Counted from the stretch's first letter, positions 1 to 11,448 are shown. The stretch: 64,000 nucleotides of DNA from Spirometra erinaceieuropaei (GCA_902702965.1 CACRXP010000610.1:194929-258928); one strand, 5' to 3'. The notes: generated by a model from the letters alone, not told the origin. Numbers and translations are program-made.

Positions 1-345
1 ATTTACTCCTTCGCCTGCTCCTGTGGGTCAGAATATATTGGTCGCACAAGCCGGCGTTTATCCAAAAGAATGAAACAACATCTCCCAGCATGGTTAGGAG
101 AGGGACAAATAAAGAACATCAACAGCTCGATCCTCGCGCACATGGTAGACACAGACCACCGCGTAAACGCCAGAGAGGCCTTCAGGGTGATTTACAAGGT
201 CCCATCAAGCTATCCAAAACTGCTTGGGCAGCGCTTGTTGGCTACGGCAGAGGCGGCTGCAATCAGGCTATGCCGACCGGTTCTATGCGCACAGGTCTCA
301 CATTTACCATGGGTCAAAGCCACCAAGCCAACCACCCGCATGTAA
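1..345 (+). mobile_element. Penelope-like element, GIY-YIG endonuclease end (partial)
   Basis: The frame is open from base 1 and runs off the window edge. It reads FACSCGSEYIGRTSRRLSKR, a GIY-YIG nuclease core with the YIG replaced by YIGR, followed by the basic helix MKQH and then INSSILAHMVDTDHRVN, the usual continuation in Penelope-like reverse transcriptases of flatworms. It continues to IRLCRPVLCAQ, the normal C-terminal region, and stops at 345. The domain nicks DNA for target-primed reverse transcription. Only the C-terminus is inside the window, so whether the upstream RT is intact is unknown. Confidence 0.75.
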
Positions 346-1653
346 TTACCTTTGCCGGGACTCACCTTCTCCCTGGCGCTGACTGGAATTGTGGTGTTTC
401 ACTCTCCCCCTCCCCTCTCCAAACCCGAGCTACAGCTTAATTATCTACTTGCCCGTAGCTTTTAATTCATTACTTCAATAGCCTTGAAGAGAATCTATCG
501 AAAGCTGACGTATGCTCGCCAAATTGCCTTTTGAATTTTACAATGGGAATATTCGCAACACTAGAAAATCAGGAGTTACAGAATATGTGACCCAGACTTG
601 GCTGTGACGTCACCCGTCCCTGTAGTATTTTACGGAGGCGACAGTGTGCCCGGTTACAGTCCTCCATGTTCCGAGACCACTGCAACTGCCGATCCACGAC
701 TGTCAAACGGCTGGGAGTCAACCGACTCACGTTGCAGCTACCCTTTAATAAAGGCCGTCTCATGAATACCTTTCAGCCATGTAGATCACAGCTTGTTGAA
801 TACTCAGCTGCGATGAGGCGGCCGCTGACCGGCTGTGATACAACGCAATCCAAAGCGCTGATACTGCTTACGGTCATGCCGTGACAAAAACCACCACATA
901 CCGTACCTTAATCTTAGGCTTTTGTCTGAAAGGGGCCACTAACGCCCCCGCGTCAGTCGACACAGCGGGCCCACGGACGCTCGTGATCCGGTCAGTCGCC
1001 TCATGCCGCAAGACTCAAGAAAGCGAAGGACTTGGGAAACCGTGCACTCGCCCTCCGAAATGCTCATCTAGCTATGTATCAGGATACTGTAAGCAACTGA
1101 AAAGGTGCTAATGGCGTCTACTAGTGACCAGAGCCCCAGAACACGAGACAGGATTTACGTCTAGACCCGTTTGGTCGGCCACCTTCAGCCTAAAATAATC
1201 GTCGAAATGCCACCGAAGTCGAAATAGTAAAATCCTACATCGGAAAATGGTTAACGATACCAACTGAAAACGACGCAGTCACCCAGACCTTCATTAGAAG
1301 TGGCTGGTAATGCGTGCACACGACACCCGTATAAATAGAATTGTTATGTATAAATTGCACTGCTGGTGTGAGCGGTGGAGTTGACTATTCTAAGAATGGC
1401 AAAAGTGGTGGAAGGCAGAATGGAGGAAATGACAATTCAGCAGTTCATGCCTGGTAGGAACACATAGTAGTAAATCAGCGTCTTGCTGTTAATGGCATTC
1501 GCCACGTCACAGCTGCAGTTTCGGAATGCTCATTATCAGACGTCGTTACGAACGCGCCGAAAGCAGACATTCCACTGAAATACACTAAGGGCAACTACAT
1601 CAAGAAAGCTACGCAGACCAGTTTGGTGCAGTTTTTATTGTCAAAATTTACAC
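346..1653. other. unassigned spacer
   Basis: Between the Penelope-like end and RPL14. Small open frames at 666-884 and 881-1111 have no recognisable motif. Nothing further can be assigned. Confidence 0.4.
1634..1639 (-). terminator. polyadenylation signal of RPL14
   Basis: AATAAA on the minus strand (TTTATT on plus), 15 bases after the RPL14 stop codon. The position is right for a very short 3' UTR, as expected for a ribosomal protein mRNA. Confidence 0.7.
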
Positions 1654-2254
1654 TCATGCCGTCTTCTTCGCCTTCGCGTGTCCCATCTTCACGAGGGCGG
1701 CCTTGGTACACTTCCGCATTCGGAAATTCCTGATGATGCTGTTCCGCTAAAAGTAAATTTGGTTTCGGTCAGCGAGCACTTGGCGAGGGGCAACGGTAGG
1801 CCCATTGCGTCAGTAAAAGAAAGGCATCAGCATGGGGCAGACGGCTCTTCGTGTCATCATTAATGAAATAAGCAAAATAATTAAGCACGCTATTTACCTT
1901 CTGACGGGCGACCATGACCTGGAAGCGTTCAAAGTCGGTGAGACCAGCGCGGATCTTCTTCTTTTCGATCTTGCGAGCCCACTTCGACTTCTGCCACTTC
2001 TTATCAATTTTGCTTCGTAGCCATATATCCTTTACACCAAGCGTTCCACACTTAGGAGGAAGCTTCATGGTAATGCCGGTTAGGTGCACTTTTTTCAAAT
2101 TAATTGGCCTTCGGGGAACACCAGTGCAAGGGCCATCGATGAGAACCCGGTTCTGGTCAATGATCTCCACAATAACAGCAAGTTTCTTTTGGTGTGAGCC
2201 AAAAACTATGTAGACCACACGTCCAACCTCGACGAAGCGAGTGTAATGCACCAT
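1654..2254 (-). CDS. RPL14: 60S ribosomal protein L14 (eL14), two coding exons
   Basis: Structural protein of the large cytosolic ribosomal subunit. Exon 1 is 2254 down to 1898 (119 codons) and exon 2 is 1746 down to 1654 (30 codons plus TGA), joined across a 151-bp GT-AG intron (1747-1897), giving 149 residues. The N-terminus carries the L14e/KOW signature: RFVEVGRVVYIVFG, then KLAVIVEIIDQNRVLIDGPC. The middle has WLRSKIDKKWQKSKWARKIE and TDFERFQVMVARQK, and exon 2 continues with RNSIIRNFRMRK and a Lys/Ala-rich tail. The length is short compared with the human protein, which has a long Ala/Lys extension. The ATG at 2254 is chosen because the conserved block starts three residues later and an AG acceptor sits directly before it. 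An AATAAA lies 15 bp past the stop. No frame break is seen, so this looks like a working gene. Confidence 0.95.
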
Positions 2255-2306
2255 CTAGGAACAACAGTTGGTAAAAACATGACTACAGCCAAATTCACGA
2301 GCGTAC
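2255..2306 (-). other. probable 5' UTR mini-intron or trans-splice acceptor of RPL14
   Basis: On the minus strand a pyrimidine-rich acceptor ending in TGTTGTTCCTAG abuts the RPL14 ATG. A plausible donor (GAG/GTACGC) lies 52 bp upstream, at 2306/2307, after a GC-rich stretch that could be the first, untranslated exon. Either a 52-bp cis-intron or a spliced-leader acceptor fits. Sequence alone does not decide. Confidence 0.5.
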
Positions 2307-2518
2307 CTCGAGCGCCGCGCCCCTGAACTATCCATAGGTTTAAACAAGGGACCCTCACGCCATATCGCCAATCCTCTTATTTCTGTAGTAATAAATAACC
2401 AGAAAATGAATACTTTTCCTTTAAAGAAGTATGATCGACATCAGACTGCTCATTTGCTAGTAAAGTCTCTGTTTGACATCTAGTCATCACCAAAGTTCCT
2501 TGGAATTAATTTTATGCC

Positions 2519-2716
2519 ATGCACTTGGTGAGACGACTTCTAATTCCTAAAAATCTTTCTGCAAGCTCCAAAAAAATTGCATCGAAGTTTGCAAAAGCAC
2601 GAGAGCTTATCCAGCCTTCGTATGAACAGCACATATCCCTGACATACGAGTATGATTCCGACGATTCCCTTCCGCAAAATGCTGATCAGATTAGCACTTC
2701 GCAAACCTCAACATAG
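2519..2716 (+). other. short open frame of unknown status
   Basis: 65 codons with a basic N-terminal half and an acidic, Ser/Thr-rich tail (YEYDSDDSLPQNADQ). It lies head-to-head with RPL14, with an in-frame stop just upstream of the ATG, so it would have to start here or be a spliced exon. No family is recognised. It may be the terminal exon of a gene on the plus strand or simply chance. Confidence 0.2.
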
Positions 2717-4130
2717 CTTCGAATAACATTGTTTCCCGAGCCTGTTTTGCATCAAAAAAGTTTATTTATGGTGGCTGGCTCTTAATCAGCCTCGGGTAAG
2801 CTATAATCAGGACTTTTCATTAAAGTCCTCATGACTAAACCCAGCATATCTATTCAGTGTGCATGTCAAGTATGGAGAGGATGTGGCCATTATACGTGTG
2901 AAATCCATGAGAAAACAGAATCCGCACACGTTAAAATTCCATAATTTTGTCACCCATAAATGAGGACTAATGCGTGAAATAATCGAAAAGTTAGGCGTGG
3001 TAATAAGAAATTTCAGATGCTTCCCATGCTGAAGGTCGCGACAGCATCAGCTTAATAATACGAGACTGCGGACCAAAAGATACCACTTGAATCAGTCAAA
3101 ATCGGGTTCCGATGCGAGCAACATTGTAGGGTTGCAGCGAACACAGCCATAAGTCAATTTTTATCATACTGAAACCCAAACGAAAGTCATGCCGTTTCTT
3201 TAACAGTAAACAATCCGGCGATTGTAACGTACAAGTCAGGCAGTGCAGTTCGCGAGTTGGTCCTATTTTGGAAAATCATATCTGCTTCTATTCTGTTTTT
3301 TCCATAGGTCCTCTAAGTGTAAAGGGATGTACTAGGAGGTTGGCCATCTGATATGCCACGAAGAATAAATGCAGACGAATTCCTTCTTCTTTATGAGCCA
3401 TGGTCTGTGTTTTCATTTGACAGCCACGGTGACATCTATTCGTGGGAAGGGAGTAAATTAGCCTTTGATAAGTCTTCTAAGTTGGGAGACATTTAAGTGG
3501 TTTACAGGTCTTGTCTTTTGCAAATAAATGACATGGTGATATTCGGCTTTACTGGCTGGGTACGAAAACAAAACCTAAGATGAGTATCCAGAACTTCGAC
3601 TGTCTGCGAAGGCAAACCTGAGAGAGACCGTGGACGAGCACGTCGATTTGCTCCGCATATGAATGATACAACATTCTTAACACAGTAATGAGGAAAAAAA
3701 TGACCTCATAGCCGCCTCAGGCGAACGAAAGCAAATTACACCAGACGAGAATAAATTTAGGAAGTAAGGCCGTCATTTAAATATTGAACCCTTATAATAG
3801 CTTGTTTTTAAGCACTCAGAGGTCACTGCGCAAAAAGGTTAGCAGTAAATTGGCAAAAACAGACTTTGTAGACAATGATGGTTTTCCCGAAAGGTCTAAT
3901 GCACGGTAAAATTCGGAAACTGTGCTGTATAGAGTAAACGTTTTTTCACGACCGCCGGCAATTTGCCCTTTCGTGTACGATGCTTTTGATGATACTATCC
4001 ACAGATGTCAAATTGTAAGTTATCTTATAAAATAATAGTGAAATACGAGCCAAGTAGTGAAAAAATTCCCGAGAGCAAAAGTGGCTATAGAGTTCAGGGA
4101 AACCTCTATTTAAAAATTTTTTTCAGGAAA
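2717..4130. other. AT-rich spacer, nothing assignable
   Basis: No open frame with family motifs, no obvious terminal repeats and no RNA gene signals on either strand. Confidence 0.4.
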
Positions 4131-4185
4131 AAGCATTTTGCTTTGATGGGACCCCGACGAGTCTTTAATAAATTATTATTAAGGG
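4130..4185 (+). mobile_element. 3' terminus of a CR1-like element
   Basis: The string CTTTGATGGGACCCCGAC followed by GTCTTTAATAAA matches the 3' end of the larger CR1-like fragment at 22029-22062, including the final AATAAA. This is a severely 5'-truncated insertion or a decayed tail. Confidence 0.6.
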
Positions 4186-4849
4186 GTGTAGAGGAGCAGG
4201 GTGGGTTCTTTCTGAGAGTGGTATGAGACAAGAAAAGCATAGCAGCGAGTAAGAACGGAGCGTCATCAAGATTTCAGACTCCTCGTGAGATTCCAGGCAT
4301 TCCAGTAGGAAGGACGGAATCCTGGTGGGGTTTGGTGGCGGGCAAAACGGAGGTAGTCTAGAGCGGACAGGTCAGATGACCCGGTTTACTTCTGTGGGTT
4401 CTTGGCAAAGGAGGACATCACGTTACGAGAAGGGTGCGATGAGTGTGGGGAGAACATTGAGATTCCTGCTGAGAGATCGGGGAAGGTGAACCCGCATGTG
4501 GAGAGGGAAACCTGCACGGACGAGTAGGTTAGCGGCGACGTCTTAAATGCCCAACTGTACTTGCGCAGAGTCACTGAAAAGGATGAGGAAGATAAAGGGT
4601 TGATCCAGGGTTTTCTTAAAAGTACATAGTCTATTTGACGATTAAATGTCGATTGACAGGTTATTTCGAGTAAAGATATAGTCGGAAGAAAAAAAGGGAG
4701 AACGTTTAAAAGTGGAGGAAATAGGCTAGAAAGAGGCATAACCAATTAAGATAAACGAAGGCTGTATGGGTAATTAACAGGAGTAAGGAATGAAGTCCGA
4801 AGAACATTTGAACTATTATTGATCGAAACCGCAGGCAGAAGTCAACTCC

Positions 4850-5800
4850 TAATCTCCGAATTTGTATAAACTTTAAGTTGGATAGCTAACGTCTATTTGA
4901 TTAAGAAGTATTTGGACGTGTTAAAAAGAAGCATTTTTCAGGAAAATGCCTTCGAGCTCTTTTAATACTAGAAAGATTAGCCTCATTTAGTACACTAAAG
5001 AATGTACCCAAACATTCGAGAATGGGAATGGCAAACATTCCAGTATGTTCTAATGTAATGTCATTTAGTAAACATTTTTAGGAACGAAACCACATACCTG
5101 GGCAGCTTCGACCGTAATTCTACTAGCGTACAGCGAGAGATCTAGATTATTGGAGTAGCTTAAGCCTAAGTCCCTGCGGACAAAACATTTAGTAATAGGG
5201 ATGTCTACAAAAATCACTACGTGGGGCACAGTTTTAGGTTCAAAACACATGTAGCGACATTTAGAAAGAGAAAATTCAACTAACCATGTTGAGCTTCATG
5301 CGAAAATAATGAGCATTCCAGAATGGATTTGTTCCAGAAATTATTGGGCGGCAGATTTAGAGGAAGAAAATGCGGACTTGAGATGATCGGTATCAATAAA
5401 CGATTTAGTATCTAAGTGCCGACAAAATATTATTAATGCAAGTCAAAACGAAAGGGACCGCTCAAATGACAAACCATGCTGGTGGACGCTAAGAACCTGA
5501 TTTCATATGTAAAAATCTGTAATCCTGATGGGAAGGATTTTTTAAACCACTCTACTTAGACAGGGCGTTTTATGAACACCACGAAAATATTGAACTTCAA
5601 AACTAAAGTCAGATTTAAATACTGGAATAATAATAGAAGTTTTCCAACGGTCAGAAAAAAGACCATTTTCGAGAAAGACCGACAACAGTTTCCTCAGCAG
5701 AGGAAGAAATTCCGTTAGCTGTCTAGTAAGAAAGTTCGGGATGTTGCAAGTTCAAACTGAACACGAGTAACTAAGCCGGCCAATCTATTTCAAATACTTG
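4850..5800 (-). mobile_element. decayed CR1-like reverse transcriptase fragment
   Basis: Read on the minus strand, patches match the plus-strand CR1-like element at 19950-21350. Near 5600 there is SIIIPVFKS and then RGVHKTPCLSR. Near 5500 there is KILPIRITDFYI followed by NQVLSVHQHG. At 5250-5065 there is RRDLGLSYSNNLDLSLYASR followed by ITVEAAQVCGFV, which corresponds to KDLGLSYTSNLDLSPHADR in the other copy. Stops and frame changes separate the patches and the catalytic palm is missing, so it is non-functional. Confidence 0.7.
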
Positions 5801-6138
5801 CACGTGCAAAACTAATGGTGACAAGGAACGCATCAGATTACAAAGGAATTGAGGGGGTGAATCGGTCCTCTTCATCGACTACTTGAAAAGAATCGTTGAT
5901 AGAACTAGTTTATGGTAGAAAAAAGTGCTTTTGAACAGGCAAAGGCGGCTCTTGCCTCCTCATCTTCTTCAGGGCCCGTTTGTGCACAACCGTTTAAAAT
6001 CCTTAGACTCGAGATAAGTTGAAATTCATTTATAATTGAAGTATTTGACATATTTCTGCGTCGATTTTGCGTCGATTTTTATTAGCTGTCGAAAATAACA
6101 CATAAATCCATTACACTCTCTCCATTTAACCATGACTA

Positions 6139-7290
6139 ATGTTGCGTTTGCTGTCGACCATCGTCCGTTTACAGAAGTTCATCGAGAAACATGAACACAT
6201 TTTTACGATACTCGATTCACTAACACACTCAAATAAATTTACGAACAGCCTAACGAGCCTACCACAAATTGAATCGATTATACATTTAGTTTCGTCAGAA
6301 GTCGCGGATAGATCGAAACGCAGGCTCAATTTAATTATCCGTAATATACCCCACACCGTTAATCCGACACCATCAATTCAAAATTTTATACATTCGTGTG
6401 GCTTAAACATCAGAGTAGCTAACACTAAAAGACTTCACTCCAAAAGCAAAAATAAACCCGTCTTAGTAACCTTCTACTCAAAGGCGGAAGCTGAGATTGT
6501 CTTACAAAATCCCGAAGTAAACAGAAATCTACGGAACCTAAACTCGTTTATAGGTCCAGATCTGACACCTATGCAAAGACGTAAACTTCGGGAAAAAGAC
6601 ACCGGCTACAAATACGATAATCAGCACTCCGGTCCCTCAACTGAACCTTTAGCCACCACTTCTACCTCTAGCACTAATAAAAAGAAATACACAGGCCAGC
6701 GTAAACCAAATGATAAACCCACAGCCCTCGCAGAAGGACCTCCAGCAAGTACTTCTGACTCTAGTTCTCATGATAAAAAACGCGCAACTGCAAAAGTATT
6801 TAGGACTGCTGGTCAGAAACAAACGAGGGAGGCAAAACAAAATAACAACGTTCAACCAGAACAGAACGATGATGCAGATCCAGGACCGAGTCATGTGACA
6901 CCCTTAGATAGCAGTATAAGTTTTACTACATCCCCCAATACCGATCAATCAGTACTAGAAAACGACTGCCAAACAAGACACATAAACCAAAAGGCCTTAC
7001 TAAGCACACCAACACAACCAAAACGCCCTAGGTATGTTGACGTAACAAATAGAAGCCCACCAAAACCTAACCAAAAACAAACAAGCTTCTATAACGGCAT
7101 CTCGACTCCCCAAAATCCACCTGCATGGCATAGGAATAAGCCAAACCACTCTAGCATTCCAAACTCCTTACCACCTACTTACAACCCTACAAATTACTTT
7201 GGCTTTTACATCTCCCCAACTGAAACTCCATTTAGGTACAATTACCACCTAGTTAACGCACATCCTCATATGTACCCTCAGTCCATACAC
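6139..7290 (+). mobile_element. ORF1 protein of a non-LTR retroelement, 3' end cut by a repeat
   Basis: Open frame starting at the ATG at 6139. Residues about 50-140 have the layout of an RRM-like ORF1p: KRRLNLIIRNIPHT, then a KRLHSKSKNKPVLVTFYSKA segment and SFIGPDLTPMQRRKLRE. Such proteins bind the element RNA and act as chaperones in target-primed reverse transcription. The rest is low-complexity, rich in Ser, Thr, Pro, Asn and Gln. Retroelement-like sequence ends at about 7290; the last ~30 codons of the frame (stop at 7386) lie in the unrelated GC-rich repeat. No endonuclease/RT frame follows, so the element is broken here. The clade (CR1-like or L1-like) is uncertain. Confidence 0.55.
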
Positions 7291-8033
7291 GACAGTTCGA
7301 CCGTCGATTTCGACGATGTCCACCGTGTGCCCCACAGCTGCGGCAGCGGTGGGAGCAGGGACGGTGACTTGCGCAGGGGTTTATAGTGCGGGTAGACTTG
7401 CGCTGCATCTACCTACACTCTCTCCTCCTCCCCCGCCTGGGCCCGGTGTCAAGACAGAGTCAAGAAGACCGGAGACGAGGGAGGCCGCAGGTGGATGGCT
7501 CGGACGGATCCTCGCCTTGGCGCTCCACTCCGCACCCCCTGGTCCACACACAAATGACCAGGATTTTGACCGCAAAACAATGGGGTGGTGGCAGTGGTCC
7601 AGTTGTGCGACGAATGCCGACAACAGGGTCCGCCAGCGCACCCCGCAAGTGTTGGCATTTGTTATTGCGCACAGATAACGCCTGCCAGAGTACGATGTGA
7701 CCCCCGTGTTGGTCCAGCGCATCTAACACGTGGCCCGTTCAGAGGGCAACACACGACAGTTCGACCGTCGATTTCGACGACGTCCACCGTGTGCCCCACA
7801 GCTGCGGCAGCGGTGGGAGCAGGGACGGTGACTTGCGCAGGGGTTTATAGTGCGGGTAGACTTGCGCTGCATCTACCTACACTCTCTCCTCCTCCCTCGT
7901 CCGAGCCCGGTGTCAAGACAGAGTCAAGAAGACCGGAGACGAGGGAGGCCGCAGGTGGATGGCTCGGACGGGTCCTCACCTTGGCGTTCCACCACACCCC
8001 CTGGTCCACATAACAATAACCAGGATTCCAACC
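7291..8033 (+). repeat. two direct copies of a GC-rich interspersed repeat, 464-bp offset
   Basis: 7291-7570 and 7755-8033 are near-identical copies of about 280 bp, both starting GACAGTTCGACCGTCG and both containing GTGTCAAGACAGAGTCAAGA. About 185 bp of different sequence lies between them. Diverged relatives occur at 36840-37210, 37650-37810 and 60540-60700, so this is an interspersed family. Frames inside it (for example 7316-7678) are open only because of base composition and are not called as genes. Confidence 0.8.
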
Positions 8034-8640
8034 AACACAACAGAGATTTGGAGGCTGGCACGGCCGAAGCCGCACCTGGGCGTGCCGCCAACGCCTGGCT
8101 CGGATCCCACACTGTGGTGGGAATGCCATAAAGGCCACATTAAAAAGGAGCCATTGCAGCCTGACTCTCAGACCGCCTCCAGTGAAGGAGGAGGTCCAAG
8201 GTACCCCGTAAGTTGGCAACCTTCCAAGCCACGGCTTTTAGCGCACCGTGATAGCTTGAAGCGCGTCAGATTGTTTATAGTGGGGAAAATGCGCTGAGTC
8301 GTCGACCTCACTCTCCCTTCCCATTCCCATACTCCAGCCGCCGTCCGAGCCGGTCGGCAAACTGGAGAGGGAAATGGGCGCGGTGGCTGACATGGTCGAC
8401 TGACCATGCCTGCGCGCGCCACAGCACGACCTGGCCCCCCATACGCACAAACACCAGGATTTCACACAACGGGGGTTGAAAGGCGTCACTATCACTTGCG
8501 TGAGAGGGCCGTGGAAGGTGCAGCTTCAGCCCGTCCCCAGCCCACCAGTCCGCCACTCCCCACAACATACACATACAACGTGGCGAACTGCGTGAGCCGA
8601 GAGCGGGCGTCGAACAGCAACCTTCCTATCCACGACGCTT
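8034..8640 (+). repeat. continuation of the same repeat family
   Basis: 8100-8350 shares an ordered series of motifs with 37020-37215: GTGG(G)AATGCCATAAAGGCCA, a CCTGACTC...AG segment, GCACCGTGATAGCTTGAAG, TTTGTTTATAGTG and GTCGACCTCACTC. This marks the 3' half of the repeat. Downstream to 8640 is GC-rich sequence without motifs, next to the 3' end of the zinc-finger retroelement. Confidence 0.55.
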
Positions 8641-8830
8641 GACGTGTCGGGATAGTCTCGGACTCAAGTCACCCGTGCAGCCGAAGCCGCATGGGGACCG
8701 AGGCGAGAGCACACTTTCCACTTGCGTGGAAGGTGGCGGTTGGTGCATGCGGTGGAGGAGTGTTGATGTGCGTTGTTGATGGTGGAGGAGGGTAGGGAGT
8801 GTGTGAATGTGTGGTGTAACCGGCGGTTGG

Positions 8831-10144
8831 CTACCGCAGGTCGTCGTGGATGCGCATGTGGCCGAATAGACCCATGCGATGCCTGAAAGTGCGAGGACAG
8901 TGCGGGCAGTTGAGTCGAGCTTGGTGGGTGTAGGTTGGTGCTCCAGGCACTGGTTCGCCAGTCTCTGTGCGATGGATTCGCAAGTGACCGACCAGGCCGA
9001 TGCGTGAGGTGAAGGTGCGTGGACAATGTGGGCATGAGAGGTCGGCGGTGTCGGTGCCAGCTGTAGAGGAAGCAGTGGTGTTGGTGGTGGTCGGCGCGTG
9101 TGACGGTGGAGCGAGGATGGGTCTGGGCGTGTTGGATGTCGTGGCTGTATCGCAATTGTGGCCAATTCCGCTCTCGTGGATGCGCATGTGACCGAATAGA
9201 CCCATGCGATGCGTGAAGGTGCGAGGGCAGTGTGGGCAGTGGAGGCGAGTGCGGTGGGTGTAGGTTGGTGCGCCAGGCACTGGTTCGCCGGTCTCTGTGC
9301 GATGGATTCGAAAGCGACCGACCAGGCCGATGCGCGAAGTGGAGGTGCGATCGCAGTGAAAGCAGATGTAGCCCTGGCCCTCACGTCTGATGATGGAGGT
9401 TGCAGGGCTTGTGCCTGTTGTTGTGCCCGGTTCGGCTGTGGTGAAGTCGTGGGCGACGGACGCCGAGGCTGCCGTCGTTGTGGCAGTGAAGGAAGAAGAG
9501 GAGTAGTAAGGGGAGGACTGAAGGGTGGTAAGGGTGGCGTCGATGTCGGCTGGGGAGTGGTTAGTGGGTGCACAAAGTGGTGCATTGGGAGTGGGGCTCG
9601 GCGGGGTGGGTGTGTCAAGCCTGCGGTCAATTCCGCTCTCGTGGATGCGCATGTGGCCGAATAGACCCATGCGATGCGTGAAGGTGCGAGGGCATTGTGG
9701 GCAGTGGAGGCGAGTGCGGTGGGTGTAGGTTGGTGCTCCAGGCACAGGTTCACCAGTCTCTGTGCGATGGATTCGCAAGTGACCGACCAGGCCGATGCGT
9801 GATGTGAAGGTACGGTGGCAGTGAGGGCGGGTGCAGTCCTGATCCTCATCACTGGGATCGGGAGAGGTGCGGGTGGTTGCGGTAGTTGTGTTGGGGTTGG
9901 TGATGTGTGAGACGGCTGTCTGAACGGCCGCCGCTGGGGCAGTGGAGAGGGAGGAGGAGGAGGACGACGAGGAGGATGGAAGTGGTGGTTCGAAAGAGTT
10001 ATCTGAGTTAGTTGGTGGTAGAGAGGACGAGGAAGAGGCGGGCGGGGGGAAGAGGGCTGGAGCAGTTCGAGAGGCATAGTTGATTTGAAGATGTCCAACA
10101 AGTCCGATTCGTGCCCGGAATGTCCGTTGACATCGAGGACACGT
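8831..10144 (-). pseudogene. C-terminal zinc-finger array of the retroelement
   Basis: I checked this frame codon by codon between 10144 and 9779 and found no stop. It stays open to the stop at 8831. Seven C2H2-type units follow the pattern C-x2-C-x12-H-x3-[19 protein letters not shown] (last His is Asn), a TRPHCHRTF finger lacking its first Cys, [37 protein letters not shown] (His to Arg), [38 protein letters not shown] and [19 protein letters not shown]. Fingers 2 to 7 form three pairs joined by the same linker, [15 protein letters not shown], so the array grew by duplication of a two-finger unit. The likely role is binding of nucleic acid, either target DNA or element RNA. Confidence 0.8.
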
Positions 10145-10149
10145 TGGGA

Positions 10150-10917
10150 GCGGTTGTGCGGCGGCGTTGCGGACTGGGCGAAGTTGTGATTTGCGGGCTT
10201 CGCGTTTCGCTTTGGCTTTCGGTTGGCTTCATAGATAGCAGCGCCCGTCTTCACTGTTTTCCTCCATGTCGGACGATCGCGGGCGAGATCTTCCCAGTTG
10301 GTCGGGTTGATTTGCAGGCATTTCAGGGAGGACTTCAGGGTATCCTTGTAACGGCGAATTTGGCCTCCTTGACGACGAGAACCCGTCGCGACGTCTCCGT
10401 AGAAGAGTCGTTTGGGTAGTCGCTCGTCGCCCATGCGCACCAGGTGGCCGCTCCAGCGCAGCTGCATTTGTCTCAGCATGGAGTAGATGCTCAGGATTCC
10501 AGTTCGTTCCAGCATATCGGTGTCGGGGATGCAGTCCTGCCAGTTTAGCCTCAGGATGCGACGGAGACAACTGAGATGGAAGTGGTTCAGTCGGCGTGCC
10601 TGTCTCGTGTACACCGTCCATGTCTCTGCTCCGTACAGTAACGTCGGCAGGATGACGGCCTTGTACATCTTCAGCTTTGTGCTCAGTTGGAGACCGTGGC
10701 GATTCCAGACTGTGCTTCGGAGACGACCGAAGGCTTGACTGGATTTCGAGATCCTGCTGGCGACTTCGACATCAATCTTGGTGTTGCGGGAGAGGGTACT
10801 GCCCAGATACGGGAAGTTCTCCACCACTTGCAGTTGGGTTCCGTTCACGATGATTTGCGGCGGCGCGTTGGGGGCTGTGGCTGAGTTGGGCGGCGGTTGG
10901 TGCATCACCACCGTCTT
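10150..10917 (-). pseudogene. RT thumb and C-terminal connector of the zinc-finger retroelement
   Basis: Same frame as the palm after the [23 protein letters not shown], then [44 protein letters not shown] and [16 protein letters not shown]. The LYGAETW and GHLVRM segments are typical of RTE-like thumbs. Near 10160 the coding frame changes. The frame used here stays open to 8626 by base composition alone, and that extension should not be read as protein. Confidence 0.8.
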
Positions 10918-10920
10918 CTA

Positions 10921-11448
10921 CGTGTTAATGACCAGACCGAAGTTCTCGCAGGCGGCGGAGAATAGGTCCATGCTCCGTTGCATCTCCTCTTCCGGGGTGG
11001 TGTTCAGGGCGCAGTCGTCGGCGAAGAGTAGTTCGTGCACGGTGGCTGTGGATATACGCGATTGGAAGTTCATGCGCCGTTGATTCAGGAGATGACCGAC
11101 CGTTCTGTAGGCGATGCGGATTCCAGGGCGTTCATCGCGGTAGGCGTCCATCAGCATGGCAGAGAACATAAGACTGAAGAGGGTAGGCGCCAGCACACAG
11201 CCCTGCTTCACTCCGTTGGTCACTGCGAATGCCTCTGAGACAGCTCCGTTGTCCGTGACTCGCGCCATCATACCGTCGTGCACCTGACGCACCATCTGAG
11301 TGAATCGCTCCGGACAGCCGAATTTCTGCATGATCTTCCACAGTCCTTCACGATTCACCGTGCCGAAGGCTTTCGTCAGGTCCACGAATGTAGAGTACAG
11401 GTGGGTCCGCATCTCCTGGCACTTCTCCTGAAGTTGGCGTGGTCCCAC
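10921..11448 (-). pseudogene. catalytic RT palm of the zinc-finger retroelement
   Basis: Picks up the RT after the frameshift: [21 protein letters not shown], then the box A segment with one aspartate replaced by glycine (KAFGTV), the QGCVLAPTLFSLMF segment and FADD. It ends at a TAG (10918-10920). Directly after the TAG the same frame continues [10 protein letters not shown], which normally follows VINTK without interruption, so this is a single-base nonsense change. Confidence 0.85.

Noticed and set aside
1678..2213. Plus-strand frames opposite RPL14
   Set aside because: Shadows of a clear ribosomal protein gene.
7316..8422. Several overlapping frames of 80-140 codons on both strands
   Set aside because: They lie in a duplicated GC-rich repeat, differ between copies and have no motifs.
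8626..10150. Continuation of the 761-codon minus-strand frame as a Pro/Thr/Ala-rich protein
   Set aside because: The zinc-finger motifs of the element are in another frame over the same bases; this one is open only because the DNA is GC-rich.
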